This document shows positions 21,485 to 31,243 of a stretch of 64,000 nucleotides of DNA, in pieces. Position 1 is the first letter of the stretch. Every line of letters begins with the position of its first letter. Made by a program: the position numbers and the translations under genes. Under the pieces are notes generated by a model that saw only the letters and a list, made by a program, of their open reading frames with translations, made no database searches and was not told where the DNA came from. Origin of the DNA: Mycobacterium lepromatosis. GTDB taxonomy: Bacteria > Actinomycetota > Actinomycetes > Mycobacteriales > Mycobacteriaceae. The DNA is taken from contig NZ_CP083405.1 in assembly GCF_000975265.2 (NCBI RefSeq), positions 2,046,001-2,110,000 on the forward strand. Direction: 5' to 3'.

Positions 21485-21796
21485 CTACTTGATGCCAGTG
21501 ACCTTGAGGACGGTCAGCTGCTGACGGTGTCCTTGGCGCTTATGGTAGCCAGTTTTGTTCTTGAATTTGTGGATACGGATCTTGGGACCCTTGGTGTGCT
21601 CGAGAACCTTACCGGTCACAGCAATTTTGGCCAACGCTTTGGCATTGGTGGTTACGGTGGCGCCATCGACGACCAAGGTGACGGGAAAAGATACCTTGGC
21701 TCCAGGCTCGAAGTCGAGCTTTTCGATCTTGACCACGTCTCCCACAGCAACCTTGTACTGCTTGCCACCAGCCTTGACGATTGCATAGGTCGCCAT
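21485..21796 (-). CDS. rplU: 50S ribosomal protein L21 (Rv2442c)
   Basis: The 103-residue protein has the L21 signature: [16 protein letters not shown] at the N-terminus, VVKIEKL, and the C-terminal [17 protein letters not shown] stretch ([17 protein letters not shown]) that contacts 23S rRNA. A strong AGGAGA ribosome binding site lies just upstream of the ATG. In M. tuberculosis dctA (Rv2443) lies between this gene and rne; here the 227-base gap holds no trace of it. Confidence 0.97.
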   Translation of the reverse strand: MATYAIVKAGGKQYKVAVGDVVKIEKLDFEPGAKVSFPVTLVVDGATVTTNAKALAKIAVTGKVLEHTKGPKIRIHKFKNKTGYHKRQGHRQQLTVLKVTGIK

Positions 21797-22023
21797 TGTT
21801 CTCCTGCCTCCGTCTTTCTAGCCTCTTATGGGCACTTCGCGCGCAGTACCACCGGCTATGCACGTAGCTAGGTCTGGGGTGCGGGCTTAAACCCGATCAC
21901 TGAGCTGAGTCCCGCTGTCTCCGAGCTAGTTTAATCGCCGGCCTGTCGACGACTGCCTGAGGGTACTTGACCAGAAGACTACAGGGCAAACCGGCGCTGA
22001 CCGCTGCTTGATCGGGTGCAAGG

Positions 22024-24780
22024 TCAATCCACGTGGACCGGCGGCCCGGCTGGACGGCCCGCCGCGCGCCGCCGTCGCGGACGGGCATATCCTGATCCGT
22101 CGCTGATCAGGATATTAGAGCGATCAGACACGTCAGCGTTGTCGATGTCGGCCTCGGCGTCAGACTCGTCTTCGTCAATGTCAAGATCGTCGTCTAGATC
22201 GAGTTCTTCCTCGTCGTCGAGGTCTTCCTCGTCGTCAAGCTCCTCGTCATCGTCGAGGTCGTCTTCTTCGTCGGTGTCGAAATCTTCCTGATCAACATCC
22301 TCTAGGCCAGTAACAGCCTGCTCGTCGATCTTCCCGGTGAGTTCTGTACCAGACTCGTTGGATTCATCCTCGCCACCAACAACCACCGAGGACGAGCCCG
22401 CGGCCATCGCCTTAAACATCGGATGCTCACCCGGAGCATGCACCGGCACCTTGACCACTGCAGGCTCGTCCGATCGGTTCTTTTTCGATCGCTTACTACG
22501 CCGACCGCCTGATTCGGACTTGCGCCCAACCACCGGGACCGAATCGGCCGGGTCGGTGTGCAGCAGGATCCCGCGACCTGTGCAGTTCGGACACGATGTC
22601 GAGAACGCTTCGACCAACCCGGTGCCCAACCGTTTGCGGGTCAATTGCACCAAACCCAAAGACGTCACCTCGGACACCTGGTGACGCGTGCGGTCGCGAG
22701 CAAGCACCTCGGTCAGTCGACGCAACACCAAGTCGCGGTTGGACTCGAGCACCATATCGATGAAGTCGATCACCACGATGCCGCCGATGTCACGCAGCCG
22801 CAGCTGGCGCACGATCTCCTCAGCCGCCTCAAGGTTATTCTTGGTGACTGTCTGCTCGAGGTTGCCCCCAGAACCGGTGAACTTGCCAGTATTGACGTCG
22901 ATCACCGTCATCGCCTCGGTCCGGTCAATCACCAGTGTGCCACCCGATGGTAGCCACACTTTCCGGTCCATTGCCTTGGCCAATTGCTCGTCGATGCGAT
23001 GTACAGCGAAGACATCTGGCCCTTGCTGCCCGTCCGGACCGATCGGGGGATCATACTTCGTCAACTTCGAAATAAGTTCGGGAGCAACAGAATTCACATA
23101 CTCATTGATGGTATTCCATGCCTCGTCGCCGGAGACGACGAGGCTGGCGAAGTCGTCATTGAACAGGTCGCGGATAACTTTGACCAATACATCCGGTTCT
23201 TCATAGAGGGCCACCGCAGCGCCAGCGGCCTTTTCCTTGGTCTGGGTTGTCTTGGCTTCGATTTGTTCCCAGTGCTCCTGCAGGCGGGTGACGTCTTTGC
23301 GGATGTCGTCCTCTTTGACACCCTCTGACGCGGTGCGGATGATCACACCCGCGTCGGGCGGCACTACCTCACGCAGGATCTCCCTGAGGCGCTGGCGTTC
23401 GGTGTCAGGCAGCTTACGGCTGATACCAGTCGACGACGCCCCTGGTACGTAAACCAGGTAACGACCGGCCAAAGACACCTGCGTGGTAAGTCGCGCGCCT
23501 TTGTGCCCGACCGGGTCCTTGTTGACCTGGACAACGATATAGTCGCCGGGTTTGAGGGCCTGTTCGATCTTGCGATCGGCTCCACCCAATCCGGCCGCTT
23601 CCCAGTTCACTTCTCCGGCATAAAGCACGCCGTTGCGACCGCGACCGATGTCGACGAAGGCGGCCTCCATCGAGGGCAGCACGTTCTGCACGATACCGAG
23701 GTAGATGTTGCCGACCAGGGAAGTAGATGCCGCCGACGTCACGAAGTGCTCGACAACGATGCCGTCTTCGAGCACCGCGATCTGGGTGTATCGGGTGCCA
23801 GGGTTGGGCGGCTCGGTGCGGATCCGATCGCGCACCACCATGACCCGCTCGACAGCCTCGCGCCGAGCCAGGAATTCGGCCTCGCTCAACACCGGTGGAC
23901 GGCGCCGTCCGGCGTCGCGCCCGTCTCGGCGGCGTTGTCGTTTGGCCTCCAGTCGAGTCGAACCGTCGATACCCTTGATCTCGGCGCTGCCCGTGCCGTT
24001 GACCCCACCGTCAAAGCTAGCAGACCTATCAGTCGAGCGGGGTAACCGTTCGTGCACGACCGTGTTCGGCGGATCGTCAGGCGCGCACCCCTCGTCGTCA
24101 CCTGCCTCCGACTTACGCCGTCGGCGCCGACGGCGGCGTCGGTTGCTAGCTTCCGGCGACCCACTATGGTCGTCATTGACTTCGGTGTTTTCGGAGTCGT
24201 CGAAATCTTGGCCATCGAGGTCCTCAGACTCGGTTAAGTCGATCGCGCCGTCGACACCGTCGCTCTGGATGTCGGATCCACCCTGCTCACCGCGACCCCG
24301 GCCACGACCCCGACGACCACGACGCCGACGACGGCTTGCCAGTCGATCGGGTTGCTCTTCATCGTCAATGTCGGAGTCGTCACCGGATTCCACATCATCG
24401 TCAGCGCAGGCGTCATCATCGACCTCTATCGGCTGCGGCGCAACGAACAACGGCATGTAGTGCGGACGCTCTACTGCGGTTTCTAGCATCAGCCGAGATT
24501 CGGGCCCTCCGAGCGCGACAGGGTTATCAGGTACGGTGACGAGCTCGTGAGGCGGGTCGGGTTGACTGGCCAGCAGATCACGGACCCGGACCGCGTCGAC
24601 GCGGTCGACACTGGAATGTGCGCTACGGATCCGGCCATCGAGAGCACTCAGCACGTCCAGCACTCGCCTGCTGGTGGTTCCCAACGTTCGTGCTAGCGAA
24701 TGGACTCTCAAGCGGTCCGGCAATTCCACATGCTGCACCGGCTCTTTTGATGGCTCTGAAGGGGGTGCACCGTCTATCAC
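22024..24780 (-). CDS. rne: Ribonuclease E (RNase E/G family, Rv2444c)
   Basis: The essential endoribonuclease of mRNA decay and rRNA processing. The 918-residue protein has a long charged N-terminal region with several Arg-rich clusters near residues 150-300. The catalytic part begins near residue 345: the S1-type stretch STSLVGNIYLGIVQNVLPSM, GRYLVYVPGASSTGISRKL, the metal-binding VIDVNTGKFTGSG near 620 and GGIVVIDFIDM near 655. The Zn-link CPNCTGRG near 725 holds the tetramer together. The C-terminal tail is strongly acidic (near residues 830-880) and ends RPRRRRAAGRPAGPP. The M. tuberculosis enzyme is a little longer (about 950). Both ends are of the low-complexity kind typical of mycobacterial RNase E. 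Confidence 0.96.
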   Translation of the reverse strand: MIDGAPPSEPSKEPVQHVELPDRLRVHSLARTLGTTSRRVLDVLSALDGRIRSAHSSVDRVDAVRVRDLLASQPDPPHELVTVPDNPVALGGPESRLMLETAVERPHYMPLFVAPQPIEVDDDACADDDVESGDDSDIDDEEQPDRLASRRRRRGRRGRGRGRGEQGGSDIQSDGVDGAIDLTESEDLDGQDFDDSENTEVNDDHSGSPEASNRRRRRRRRRKSEAGDDEGCAPDDPPNTVVHERLPRSTDRSASFDGGVNGTGSAEIKGIDGSTRLEAKRQRRRDGRDAGRRRPPVLSEAEFLARREAVERVMVVRDRIRTEPPNPGTRYTQIAVLEDGIVVEHFVTSAASTSLVGNIYLGIVQNVLPSMEAAFVDIGRGRNGVLYAGEVNWEAAGLGGADRKIEQALKPGDYIVVQVNKDPVGHKGARLTTQVSLAGRYLVYVPGASSTGISRKLPDTERQRLREILREVVPPDAGVIIRTASEGVKEDDIRKDVTRLQEHWEQIEAKTTQTKEKAAGAAVALYEEPDVLVKVIRDLFNDDFASLVVSGDEAWNTINEYVNSVAPELISKLTKYDPPIGPDGQQGPDVFAVHRIDEQLAKAMDRKVWLPSGGTLVIDRTEAMTVIDVNTGKFTGSGGNLEQTVTKNNLEAAEEIVRQLRLRDIGGIVVIDFIDMVLESNRDLVLRRLTEVLARDRTRHQVSEVTSLGLVQLTRKRLGTGLVEAFSTSCPNCTGRGILLHTDPADSVPVVGRKSESGGRRSKRSKKNRSDEPAVVKVPVHAPGEHPMFKAMAAGSSSVVVGGEDESNESGTELTGKIDEQAVTGLEDVDQEDFDTDEEDDLDDDEELDDEEDLDDEEELDLDDDLDIDEDESDAEADIDNADVSDRSNILISDGSGYARPRRRRAAGRPAGPPVHVD
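22088..22116. repeat. Perfect 11-bp inverted repeat inside the 3' end of rne
   Basis: ATATCCTGATC and GATCAGGATAT flank a 7-base loop (CGTCGCT). The stem lies within the coding sequence, about 60 bases before the rne stop, and has no T run on either side. It may form a hairpin in the mRNA; no function is established. Confidence 0.5.
22144..22290 (-). repeat. Low-complexity acidic repeat region in rne
   Basis: Imperfect repeats of GAC/GAG codons (reading on the minus strand) encode runs such as DEEDDLDDDEELDDEEDLDD. The units are built around a 'LDDEE' pattern of 5-7 codons. Such tracts expand and shrink by slippage and may vary between strains. Confidence 0.7.
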
Positions 24781-25119
24781 GTATTCTCCTCAAGCCCCCG
24801 GGCGCGTCCGATCGACGCGGCCACGCGAGGGCCTTCGCTATGTGTCCGGGTCACTTCTCCCGGACTTGTGATGGCCTCGCCTCGAGCAGTTCATCTAAAA
24901 CTCACTCGGCGGCATGCTGAATGACGGCTTGACATGCCGCGCTACGTCGCGGGATCGCGATGGTCGCGCTTGTCTAAGTCTTCATTCGGGTGTCTGACGC
25001 CGGTACGACGACGTTCACCCGCTACCAGTATCCCACCACCGCCGGGCGCGTCCACTCGCCCCTGATTTGGCTACAACCACGGCCTTTTCAGGAACCCGGC
25101 AGGCCCCCTCGTCCTCACG
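24781..25119. other. Long 5' leader/promoter region of rne
   Basis: This 339-base gap between the ndk stop and the rne start holds no gene. Its length and GC-rich self-complementary runs would suit a long structured 5' untranslated region. RNase E autoregulates through such a leader in Escherichia coli; that it does so here is only an inference. I did not find a promoter that I could defend. Confidence 0.4.
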
Positions 25120-25530
25120 CTACACGCCGGGAAACCACAGCGCGATTTCGCGCTTTGCCGAAGCAGGCGAATCGGACCCGTGCACCAAGTTGAACTGCGT
25201 TTCCAACGCGAAATCGCCCCGGATTGTGCCCGGTGCCGCTTTCTCCACCGGGTCAGTGCCCCCGGCGAGTTGGCGAACCGCCGCAACGGCACGTGGTCCC
25301 TTCACGATCGCCGCCATCACCGGACCCGAGGTGATAAACTCGAGTAACGATCCAAAAAATGGTTTCCTCTCGTGCTCGGCGTAATGCTGGCTGGCCAGTT
25401 CCTCGCCGACCTGTCTGAGCTCCAACGCCGCGATGGTGAGACCTTTCCGTTCGATGCGGCTGATGATCTCTCCAACTAATTGCCGTTCGACGGCATCCGG
25501 TTTGATCAACACGAGAGTCCGTTCGGTCAC
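25120..25530 (-). CDS. ndk: Nucleoside diphosphate kinase Ndk (Rv2445c)
   Basis: The 136-residue enzyme balances NTP pools by phosphotransfer through His117, found here in NLVHGSDS. Other family blocks are [12 protein letters not shown] at the start, [17 protein letters not shown] in the middle and EIALWFPG at the end. The length equals the M. tuberculosis protein. It is the last gene of the valS-folC-Rv2446c-ndk run, 57 bases after Rv2446c. Confidence 0.97.
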   Translation of the reverse strand: MTERTLVLIKPDAVERQLVGEIISRIERKGLTIAALELRQVGEELASQHYAEHERKPFFGSLLEFITSGPVMAAIVKGPRAVAAVRQLAGGTDPVEKAAPGTIRGDFALETQFNLVHGSDSPASAKREIALWFPGV

Positions 25531-25587
25531 GGCGCACAGCGTACCTAACGGCTCGCCGATCAGCTCGACGGCAGCACGGGAGTATTC

Positions 25588-25965
25588 TTAGCGCCGACTG
25601 ACTTCGGTCCGGAAGTATGCAATCAACGCCCACAGTCCGGTGAACAACACACCGACGAATCCCAGTTCAGGGGACACGGCGCCGCCGACCAGCACCACCA
25701 CCACCTGTACGCCTAGGTTCATCCAGATCGCCCAAGCCCTGCGTTGCAGTCCGGCCAGGACGATTAACAGCCCGGACAGCCCAATCAGACAAACCAGCGC
25801 AGGCAACGTCAACCCGCCGCCGATCGCACCCACCACCGGTAACGCCAGCAGTACGACGATTACCTCAAGGAAAAGTATCGTAGCCATCACCCCGGCAAAG
25901 CTCTTCCAGGGGTCGACGGATAGCATAAGCCCTTGCGGGCCTTGTTCACCCGTGCTGTCTGTCAT
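25588..25965 (-). CDS. DUF4233 four-helix membrane protein (Rv2446c)
   Basis: The 125-residue protein has four hydrophobic segments (near residues 23-45, 48-66, 72-90 and 95-115) and a short polar N-terminus. It belongs to DUF4233, an actinobacterial family almost always found just after folC. Its ATG overlaps the folC stop (ATGA), so it is translationally coupled. No function is known. The linkage to folC and valS suggests a housekeeping membrane role, but that is inference only. Confidence 0.92.
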   Translation of the reverse strand: MTDSTGEQGPQGLMLSVDPWKSFAGVMATILFLEVIVVLLALPVVGAIGGGLTLPALVCLIGLSGLLIVLAGLQRRAWAIWMNLGVQVVVVLVGGAVSPELGFVGVLFTGLWALIAYFRTEVSRR

Positions 25966-27419
25966 TGCGGGTCACGGCCAAACAAGGTTCGTGCGGCGCC
26001 GGCGGTGACCACCGAGCCGGTAATAACGATCCCACGGCCGGAGACTCCGAGCCCTTCGGCTTCCTCATCGGCAGCAGCGTCGTCAACCAGCGCAGTCGCT
26101 ACGTCAATGGCGTCACGCAGGTTCGCCGCGCTGATTACCCGGTCGGGGCCGAACCGCTCCCGCGCCACCAACGCCAGCGACTCAACATCCAACGCCCGCG
26201 GCGAACCGTTGTCGGTCACAACGATGGAATCCAGGACCAGCTCCAGTTCGGCCAGGATGCCATCAACGTCCTTGTCGGCCAGCACGCTGAGCACCCCGAC
26301 CAGGGTGCGGAAATTAAATTCGTCAGACAGCGTGCGCGCCAACACACCCGCTCCGGCGGGATTGTGTGCGGCGTCGATGAACACCGTGGGGGCGCTGCGC
26401 ATGCGTTCCAACCGGCCGGGGCTGATGACGGCGGCGAAACCGGCCCGCACCGCCTCGACATCTAGCTGACGTTGCACCCCGGCGCCAAAAAACGCCTCGA
26501 CCGCCGCAAGCACCAAGACCGCGTTGTGCGCCTGGTGTTCGCCATGTAACGGCAAGTAAATGTCATCATAAACCCCACCAAGCCCCTGCAGCTGCAACAC
26601 TTGACCACCGATTGCGACTTGGCGATCCAAGACCGCGAACTCCGAATCCTGCCGGGCGACTAGAGCGTTGGCATGTACCGATTGAGCCAACAGCACCTCC
26701 ATCGCCGCAGGTAACTGACGGCCGATTACCACAACGGTGTCTGGCGCACCCTCGGGGGCTTTCGCGATAATGCCCGCCTTCTCGCGGGCGATCGCTGCAA
26801 CGTCATTGCCAAGATACTCGACGTGGTCGATGCTGACCGGGGTAATCACGGCAACCGATGCATTAATCACGTTGGTCGCATCCCATCGCCCACCGATGCC
26901 CGCCTCGACCACAGCGATGTCTACGGGCGCATCCGCGAACGCAGCGAATGCCATCGCGGTGACTACTTCGAACTTGCTCAGCGCCGGTCCTCCAGAGGAC
27001 TGCGACTGCGCATCGATCATCTGTACAAACGGTTCAATCTCACGGTACGTTGCTACATACTGCGCCGGGCTGATCGGTTTTGAGTCGATCGCGATGCGTT
27101 CGACTGCCGACTGCAGGTGAGGACTGGTGAAGCGGCCGGTGCGCTGGTGCAGCGTGGTCAGCAGCGCGTCAACCATCCTCGCCACCGAGGTCTTCCCGTT
27201 GGTGCCAGCGACGTGTATCGACGGATAACTGAGTTGCGGTGAACCGAGCACGTCCATTAACGCACTGATCCGGGTCAAACTCGGTTCGATGCGGGTCTCT
27301 GGCCAACGCTGGTCCAGCAGGTGTTCAACTTGCAACAGGGAGGTGACCTTGTCCGGTGTGAGAGCCGCGACGTTGGTTTCAAAGTGCTCGGATCCCCAGT
27401 CGGACGGCTTTGCGGTCAT
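25962..27419 (-). CDS. folC: Folylpolyglutamate synthase / dihydrofolate synthase FolC (Rv2447c)
   Basis: FolC adds glutamate to dihydropteroate and extends the polyglutamate tail of folates. The 485-residue protein has the Mur-ligase P-loop [12 protein letters not shown] at residues 71-82, the second ATPase block [14 protein letters not shown] with the conserved [18 protein letters not shown] sequence ([16 protein letters not shown]), and the C-terminal [11 protein letters not shown] typical of the ligase C domain. The start overlaps the valS stop in an ATGA. In M. tuberculosis this enzyme can activate the drug para-aminosalicylate. Confidence 0.96.
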   Translation of the reverse strand: MTAKPSDWGSEHFETNVAALTPDKVTSLLQVEHLLDQRWPETRIEPSLTRISALMDVLGSPQLSYPSIHVAGTNGKTSVARMVDALLTTLHQRTGRFTSPHLQSAVERIAIDSKPISPAQYVATYREIEPFVQMIDAQSQSSGGPALSKFEVVTAMAFAAFADAPVDIAVVEAGIGGRWDATNVINASVAVITPVSIDHVEYLGNDVAAIAREKAGIIAKAPEGAPDTVVVIGRQLPAAMEVLLAQSVHANALVARQDSEFAVLDRQVAIGGQVLQLQGLGGVYDDIYLPLHGEHQAHNAVLVLAAVEAFFGAGVQRQLDVEAVRAGFAAVISPGRLERMRSAPTVFIDAAHNPAGAGVLARTLSDEFNFRTLVGVLSVLADKDVDGILAELELVLDSIVVTDNGSPRALDVESLALVARERFGPDRVISAANLRDAIDVATALVDDAAADEEAEGLGVSGRGIVITGSVVTAGAARTLFGRDPQ

Positions 27420-30076
27420 TGCAGCTCAGCCAGCCTAGTGGTGATGCGGTCGGTTTCTTCCTTAGCCACCCGCTGACGATCGCGGATTTTGATAACGACT
27501 GCCTCCGAGGCTTTAGCTAGAAAGCCCGCATTGGCCAGCTTTGCGGCGGTCGATGCCAGTTCCTTTTGCGCTGCAGCCAAGTCCTTTTCCATGCGACGGC
27601 GCTCGGCAGCCACATCGATGGTGCCCGAGGTATCGAGTTCAACGACGATGGTGCGGTCTTTGCTAGGGCCGAGACGAACCTCCAGCGACGCTGACGGGCG
27701 AAAGTCGTTGCTCGCAGCGGTAAGCAAAGCCAGTGATGTCACGGCACCCACCTGAGTGGCCAGGTCGGAGTCTTCGACACCAGACAATCGAGCCGGCACC
27801 TTCTGTCGACCGACCAAACCCTGAGCACTACGGAACCGACGGATCTCGGTCACCAGCTTCTGAGTATCGCTGATCCTCTGCGCAGCAACCAGATCCAGGC
27901 TGATACCAGAAGGCTCCGGCCAGTCGGCAATCACTAGTGACTCTAGTTGGGTCAGTGCCTGCCAAAGCGTTTCGGTAATAAACGGCATCACCGGGTGCAG
28001 CAACCGCAGCAACGTATCAAGCACCGCGGCCAGCACTGCTGTGGTGTGCGTGAGTCCGTCGGCAAGCTGCGCCTTGGCCAATTCGACATACCAGTCGCAG
28101 AATTCGTCCCACGTAAAGTGGTAGAGCGCCTCGCAAGCGTGGCTGAACTCGTAGCTGTCGAAGGCTGAATCAACTTCGGCGCGAACCTGTTCCAGCCTTC
28201 CGAGAATCCAGCGGTCGGCGTCGGTCAGTACCGCCAGCGCAGGCAAAGGTGCCAGCGCAGCACCATTGAGCAGTGCGTACCGGGTGACGTTGAACAGCTT
28301 GGTACCGAAGTTACGCGACGCACGGACATGATCCTCGCCTATAGCCAGATCACCACCAGGGTTGGATCCACGTGCTAACGTGAAGCGCAGCGCGTCAGCT
28401 CCGAACATATCCATCCAGGCCAGCGGGTCGATGACGTTACCCCTGGACTTACTCATCTTGCGGCCGAATTCGTCGCGGATCAGGCCATGCAGGAAGACAT
28501 CGGTGAACGGCACCTGCGGGCCACGGCAGCCGCCTAGTGTGATGGCGTCGTCCCCGCCGACGAAGATACCGAACATCATCATCCGCGCGACCCAGAAGAA
28601 CAGAATGTCGTAGCCGGTAACAAGAATACTTGTCGGATAGAACTTTTCCAGCTCCGGAGTCATTTGTGGCCAGCCTAGCGTGGAAAACGGCCACAACCCA
28701 GACGAGAACCAGGTATCCAGCACGTCGGGGTCCTGTTGCCAGCCCGCCGGGGGCGTCTCATCGGGACCGACGCACACCTGTTCGCCGTTGGGGCCGTACC
28801 AGATCGGGATGCGATGACCCCACCACAGCTGTCGCGAGATGCACCAATCACGCATGTCGTCTACCCAAGCGAACCAGCGCGATTCCATGCTGGCAGGGTG
28901 AATCACTGTGTCCCCGTTACGCACCGCGTCACCAGCGGCCTTGGCCAGCGACTCCACCCTAACCCACCATTGCAGCGACAGGCGTGGCTCGATGACTTCG
29001 CCGCTACGCTCCGAATGTCCCACGCTGTGCAGGTAGGGTCGTTTCTCCTCGACAATGCGGCCCTGCACCGCTAGCGCTTCGCGCACAGCTATGCGGGCTT
29101 CGAATCGATTCATGCCGTCGAACTCGGTTCCGGTGTCAGCAATAAAGGCCTTGACGTCCATGACGTTCGGCATCGGCAGGTTGTGCCGCAATCCGATTTC
29201 AAAGTCGTTGGGATCATGAGCGGGTGTGACTTTGACGGCGCCGGTGCCGAATTCGGGGTCGACCTGTTCATCGGCGACGATTAGGAGTTCGCGGTCGATA
29301 AACGGGTGCGGCAGCGTAGTCCCGACCAGATGCCGATAGCGCTTGTCATCGGGATGCACGGCAATCCCGGTGTCGCCGAGCATCGTCTCGACCCGAGTGG
29401 TGGCTACCACGATGTGTGGCTCGTTGTCGTCGAGTGACCCGTAGCGGAACGAGATCAGCTCGCCCTCGATCTCGTCGTAGATAACCTCGATGTCGGAGAG
29501 TGCTGTCTGAAGTACAGGCGACCAGTTGACCAGCCGTTCCGCTCGGTAGATCAGCCCGGCGTCGTAGAGCCGCTTGAATATCACTCGGACCGCCCGCGAC
29601 AGGCCGTCATCCATAGTGAAACGATCGCGGCTCCAATCCACCCCGTCACCGAGCCGGCGCATCTGGCCAGCTATGACACCGCCTGATTCATATTTCCAGT
29701 TCCACACCTTATCGACAAACAGCTCCCGACCAAAATCTTCCTTGGTCTTACCGTCGATCGCAAGCTGTTGTTCCACTATACTTTGCGTCGCGATGCCTGC
29801 GTGGTCCATGCCCGGCTGCCACAACACCTCATATCCCTGCATCCGCTTGCGGCGTGTCAAGACGTCCATCATGGTGTGCTCCAGCGCGTGGCCCATATGC
29901 AGACTGCCGGTCACATTCGGTGGCGGAAGTACGATCGAATAACCGGGTTTTGTGCTGGCGGGATCCGCGGCGAAGTAACCAGAATCCAACCACTTCTGGT
30001 AGATTATGCTCTCCATCGCACCTGGGTCCCACGACTTGGGCAGCAGGTCAGCAGAGGAGCTAGAGCTGGCGGTCAC
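27416..30076 (-). CDS. valS: Valyl-tRNA synthetase ValS (Rv2448c)
   Basis: A class I synthetase of 886 residues. The HIGH motif appears as HMGH at residues 60-63 within [14 protein letters not shown], and the KMSKS loop as RKMSKSRGN near residue 540. The editing domain lies between (around residues 215-340, with [13 protein letters not shown]). The C-terminal coiled coil ([20 protein letters not shown]) is the ValS-specific tRNA-binding arm. The first gene of a tightly linked group with folC, Rv2446c and ndk. Confidence 0.97.
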   Translation of the reverse strand: MTASSSSSADLLPKSWDPGAMESIIYQKWLDSGYFAADPASTKPGYSIVLPPPNVTGSLHMGHALEHTMMDVLTRRKRMQGYEVLWQPGMDHAGIATQSIVEQQLAIDGKTKEDFGRELFVDKVWNWKYESGGVIAGQMRRLGDGVDWSRDRFTMDDGLSRAVRVIFKRLYDAGLIYRAERLVNWSPVLQTALSDIEVIYDEIEGELISFRYGSLDDNEPHIVVATTRVETMLGDTGIAVHPDDKRYRHLVGTTLPHPFIDRELLIVADEQVDPEFGTGAVKVTPAHDPNDFEIGLRHNLPMPNVMDVKAFIADTGTEFDGMNRFEARIAVREALAVQGRIVEEKRPYLHSVGHSERSGEVIEPRLSLQWWVRVESLAKAAGDAVRNGDTVIHPASMESRWFAWVDDMRDWCISRQLWWGHRIPIWYGPNGEQVCVGPDETPPAGWQQDPDVLDTWFSSGLWPFSTLGWPQMTPELEKFYPTSILVTGYDILFFWVARMMMFGIFVGGDDAITLGGCRGPQVPFTDVFLHGLIRDEFGRKMSKSRGNVIDPLAWMDMFGADALRFTLARGSNPGGDLAIGEDHVRASRNFGTKLFNVTRYALLNGAALAPLPALAVLTDADRWILGRLEQVRAEVDSAFDSYEFSHACEALYHFTWDEFCDWYVELAKAQLADGLTHTTAVLAAVLDTLLRLLHPVMPFITETLWQALTQLESLVIADWPEPSGISLDLVAAQRISDTQKLVTEIRRFRSAQGLVGRQKVPARLSGVEDSDLATQVGAVTSLALLTAASNDFRPSASLEVRLGPSKDRTIVVELDTSGTIDVAAERRRMEKDLAAAQKELASTAAKLANAGFLAKASEAVVIKIRDRQRVAKEETDRITTRLAELQ

Positions 30077-30101
30077 CGGTCAATTCTAGGGAGCCCGATT
30101 A

Positions 30102-30592
30102 GTGCGTGCGAAAGCACCCGAAGTGGCGGATGATAGGCGCACGATCGAGGAATAGTAAGAACCTATCCAGGTATAGATAATATCGGGTTGGGAACACACC
30201 GCCGGCATCGACGTACCACACGATAATTGCCGCAATCGCCGTAGAAGCGCTCCGCGATGCCCACAGGGTGGCCACCAGAGACATGTAGTATATTTCCCGG
30301 GAGGAGGATTCTAGGGACGGCTCCGGAGCGACTTCCGCGACTGGCTGCCAGGTAGCACCGACAACTTGCTGCGCAGAGGGCTCGCCGACGCTCGTTACCT
30401 CCATCCCAGTAAGCTCAGTCACCGGTGGCGGTCGGGGCATCGGTCTCCGTATGCGTCGCCCACGTCGACCCGTCAACGGCGTAAATCACCAGGTTGTCAT
30501 CGTCTTGCAGGGTGAGGGTAGAGGCGCCGTTGTGGGAGCCGAGCCACTCGCTCCGCACCACACTTCTGTCCCTCATTAAGCTTGTCTGGCAT
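30102..30592 (-). pseudogene. Bulb-type (mannose-binding) lectin with C-terminal LysM domain, decayed
   Basis: A start preceded by GAGGAA reads MPDKLNEGQK, and after a one-base insertion near 30562 it continues VRSEWLGSHNGASTLTLQD. The text DDDNLVIYAVDG that follows keeps the QxDxNxVxY carbohydrate-binding motif of bulb lectins. After a stop at 30415 another frame gives a Pro/Ala/Glu-rich linker (TWQPVAEVAPEPSLE). Further down a third frame gives GIAERFYGDCGNYRVV and later NPILSIPG and VLTIP, which is a LysM peptidoglycan-binding domain. Bulb-lectin/LysM proteins of this layout occur in fast-growing mycobacteria (a lectin is described from M. smegmatis). Only one of the usual lectin repeats remains. 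I know of no counterpart in M. tuberculosis next to valS. Confidence 0.75.
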
Positions 30593-30737
30593 GGCATTTC
30601 CTCTACGTTATCCAGTCCGACCGGTTGCCGTCAGCTGTCGTTGTCAGCCCCCGATAAGCGGGCATCTAATCGATCCTGACTCGACCTGAGTATCTACGCT
30701 TATCGACGGAACCGAAAGCCCCAACAGCTGGCGCTGG

Positions 30738-31138
30738 CTACTTCTTGCCACCGAGGATGCCGCCAAGAGGTTGTTGCGGCATGTTGCCCGCCGGCACCTC
30801 CCTTGGCCAGCGCCGATGCGACCTATTCGGTGTCATTGCCCACGAACAGCGTCGTGACTGCTGGCGGGTAACTCGATTCTGTTGGCCTGCTCGGGATCTT
30901 TCGAGTTGTGCACCAATCCGCTGACCAACACCAACGTATGAACCGCGCTGTCGACTTCGTCTTTATCGACGCCGAACATGGCGGCGATTTCCCACGCGGG
31001 AATCTGCGTCTTGAGCATAGAGATCATCAAGACCGGCCGTCGACGTGTCCACCTGCATCGCAGATACGTCAGATTCTGTAAAGCCAAATCGTTTACGACA
31101 CTAGCCCAATCCAATTTCCGGCTATACTCCTTCAGCAA
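30738..31138 (-). pseudogene. DUF937 (YidB-like) family protein, decayed
   Basis: The text IPAWEIAAMFGVDKDEVDSA, then VHTLVLVSGLVHNSKDPEQA and NRIE, then in another frame FVGNDTE-stop-VASALAKG, then in a third GNMPQQPLGGILGGKK and a TAG at 30738-30740, follows the DUF937 plan ('IPvddIAaklGVd...v..Av.al.P.LlgGL..na.dp..a.ri...' with a Gly-rich tail). At least two frameshifts, an internal stop and a deletion of the Gly-rich middle show it is dead. Function of the family is unknown. It neighbours the lectin-LysM remnant on the same strand. Confidence 0.68.
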
Positions 31139-31243
31139 CGCTTAGGCAACCGCCGAAATCACGAGTGCACAGTCAGATCTGAGGGGAAAGAACCGAATCC
31201 GCAGCCGTGATCGATGCGATTTACCGTAAACTAGCGGCAGGTC

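Noticed and set aside
23705..24460. Plus-strand open frame of 251 codons opposite rne, Arg- and Ser-rich
   Set aside because: It mirrors the repetitive charged N-terminal codons of RNase E and has no family signature.
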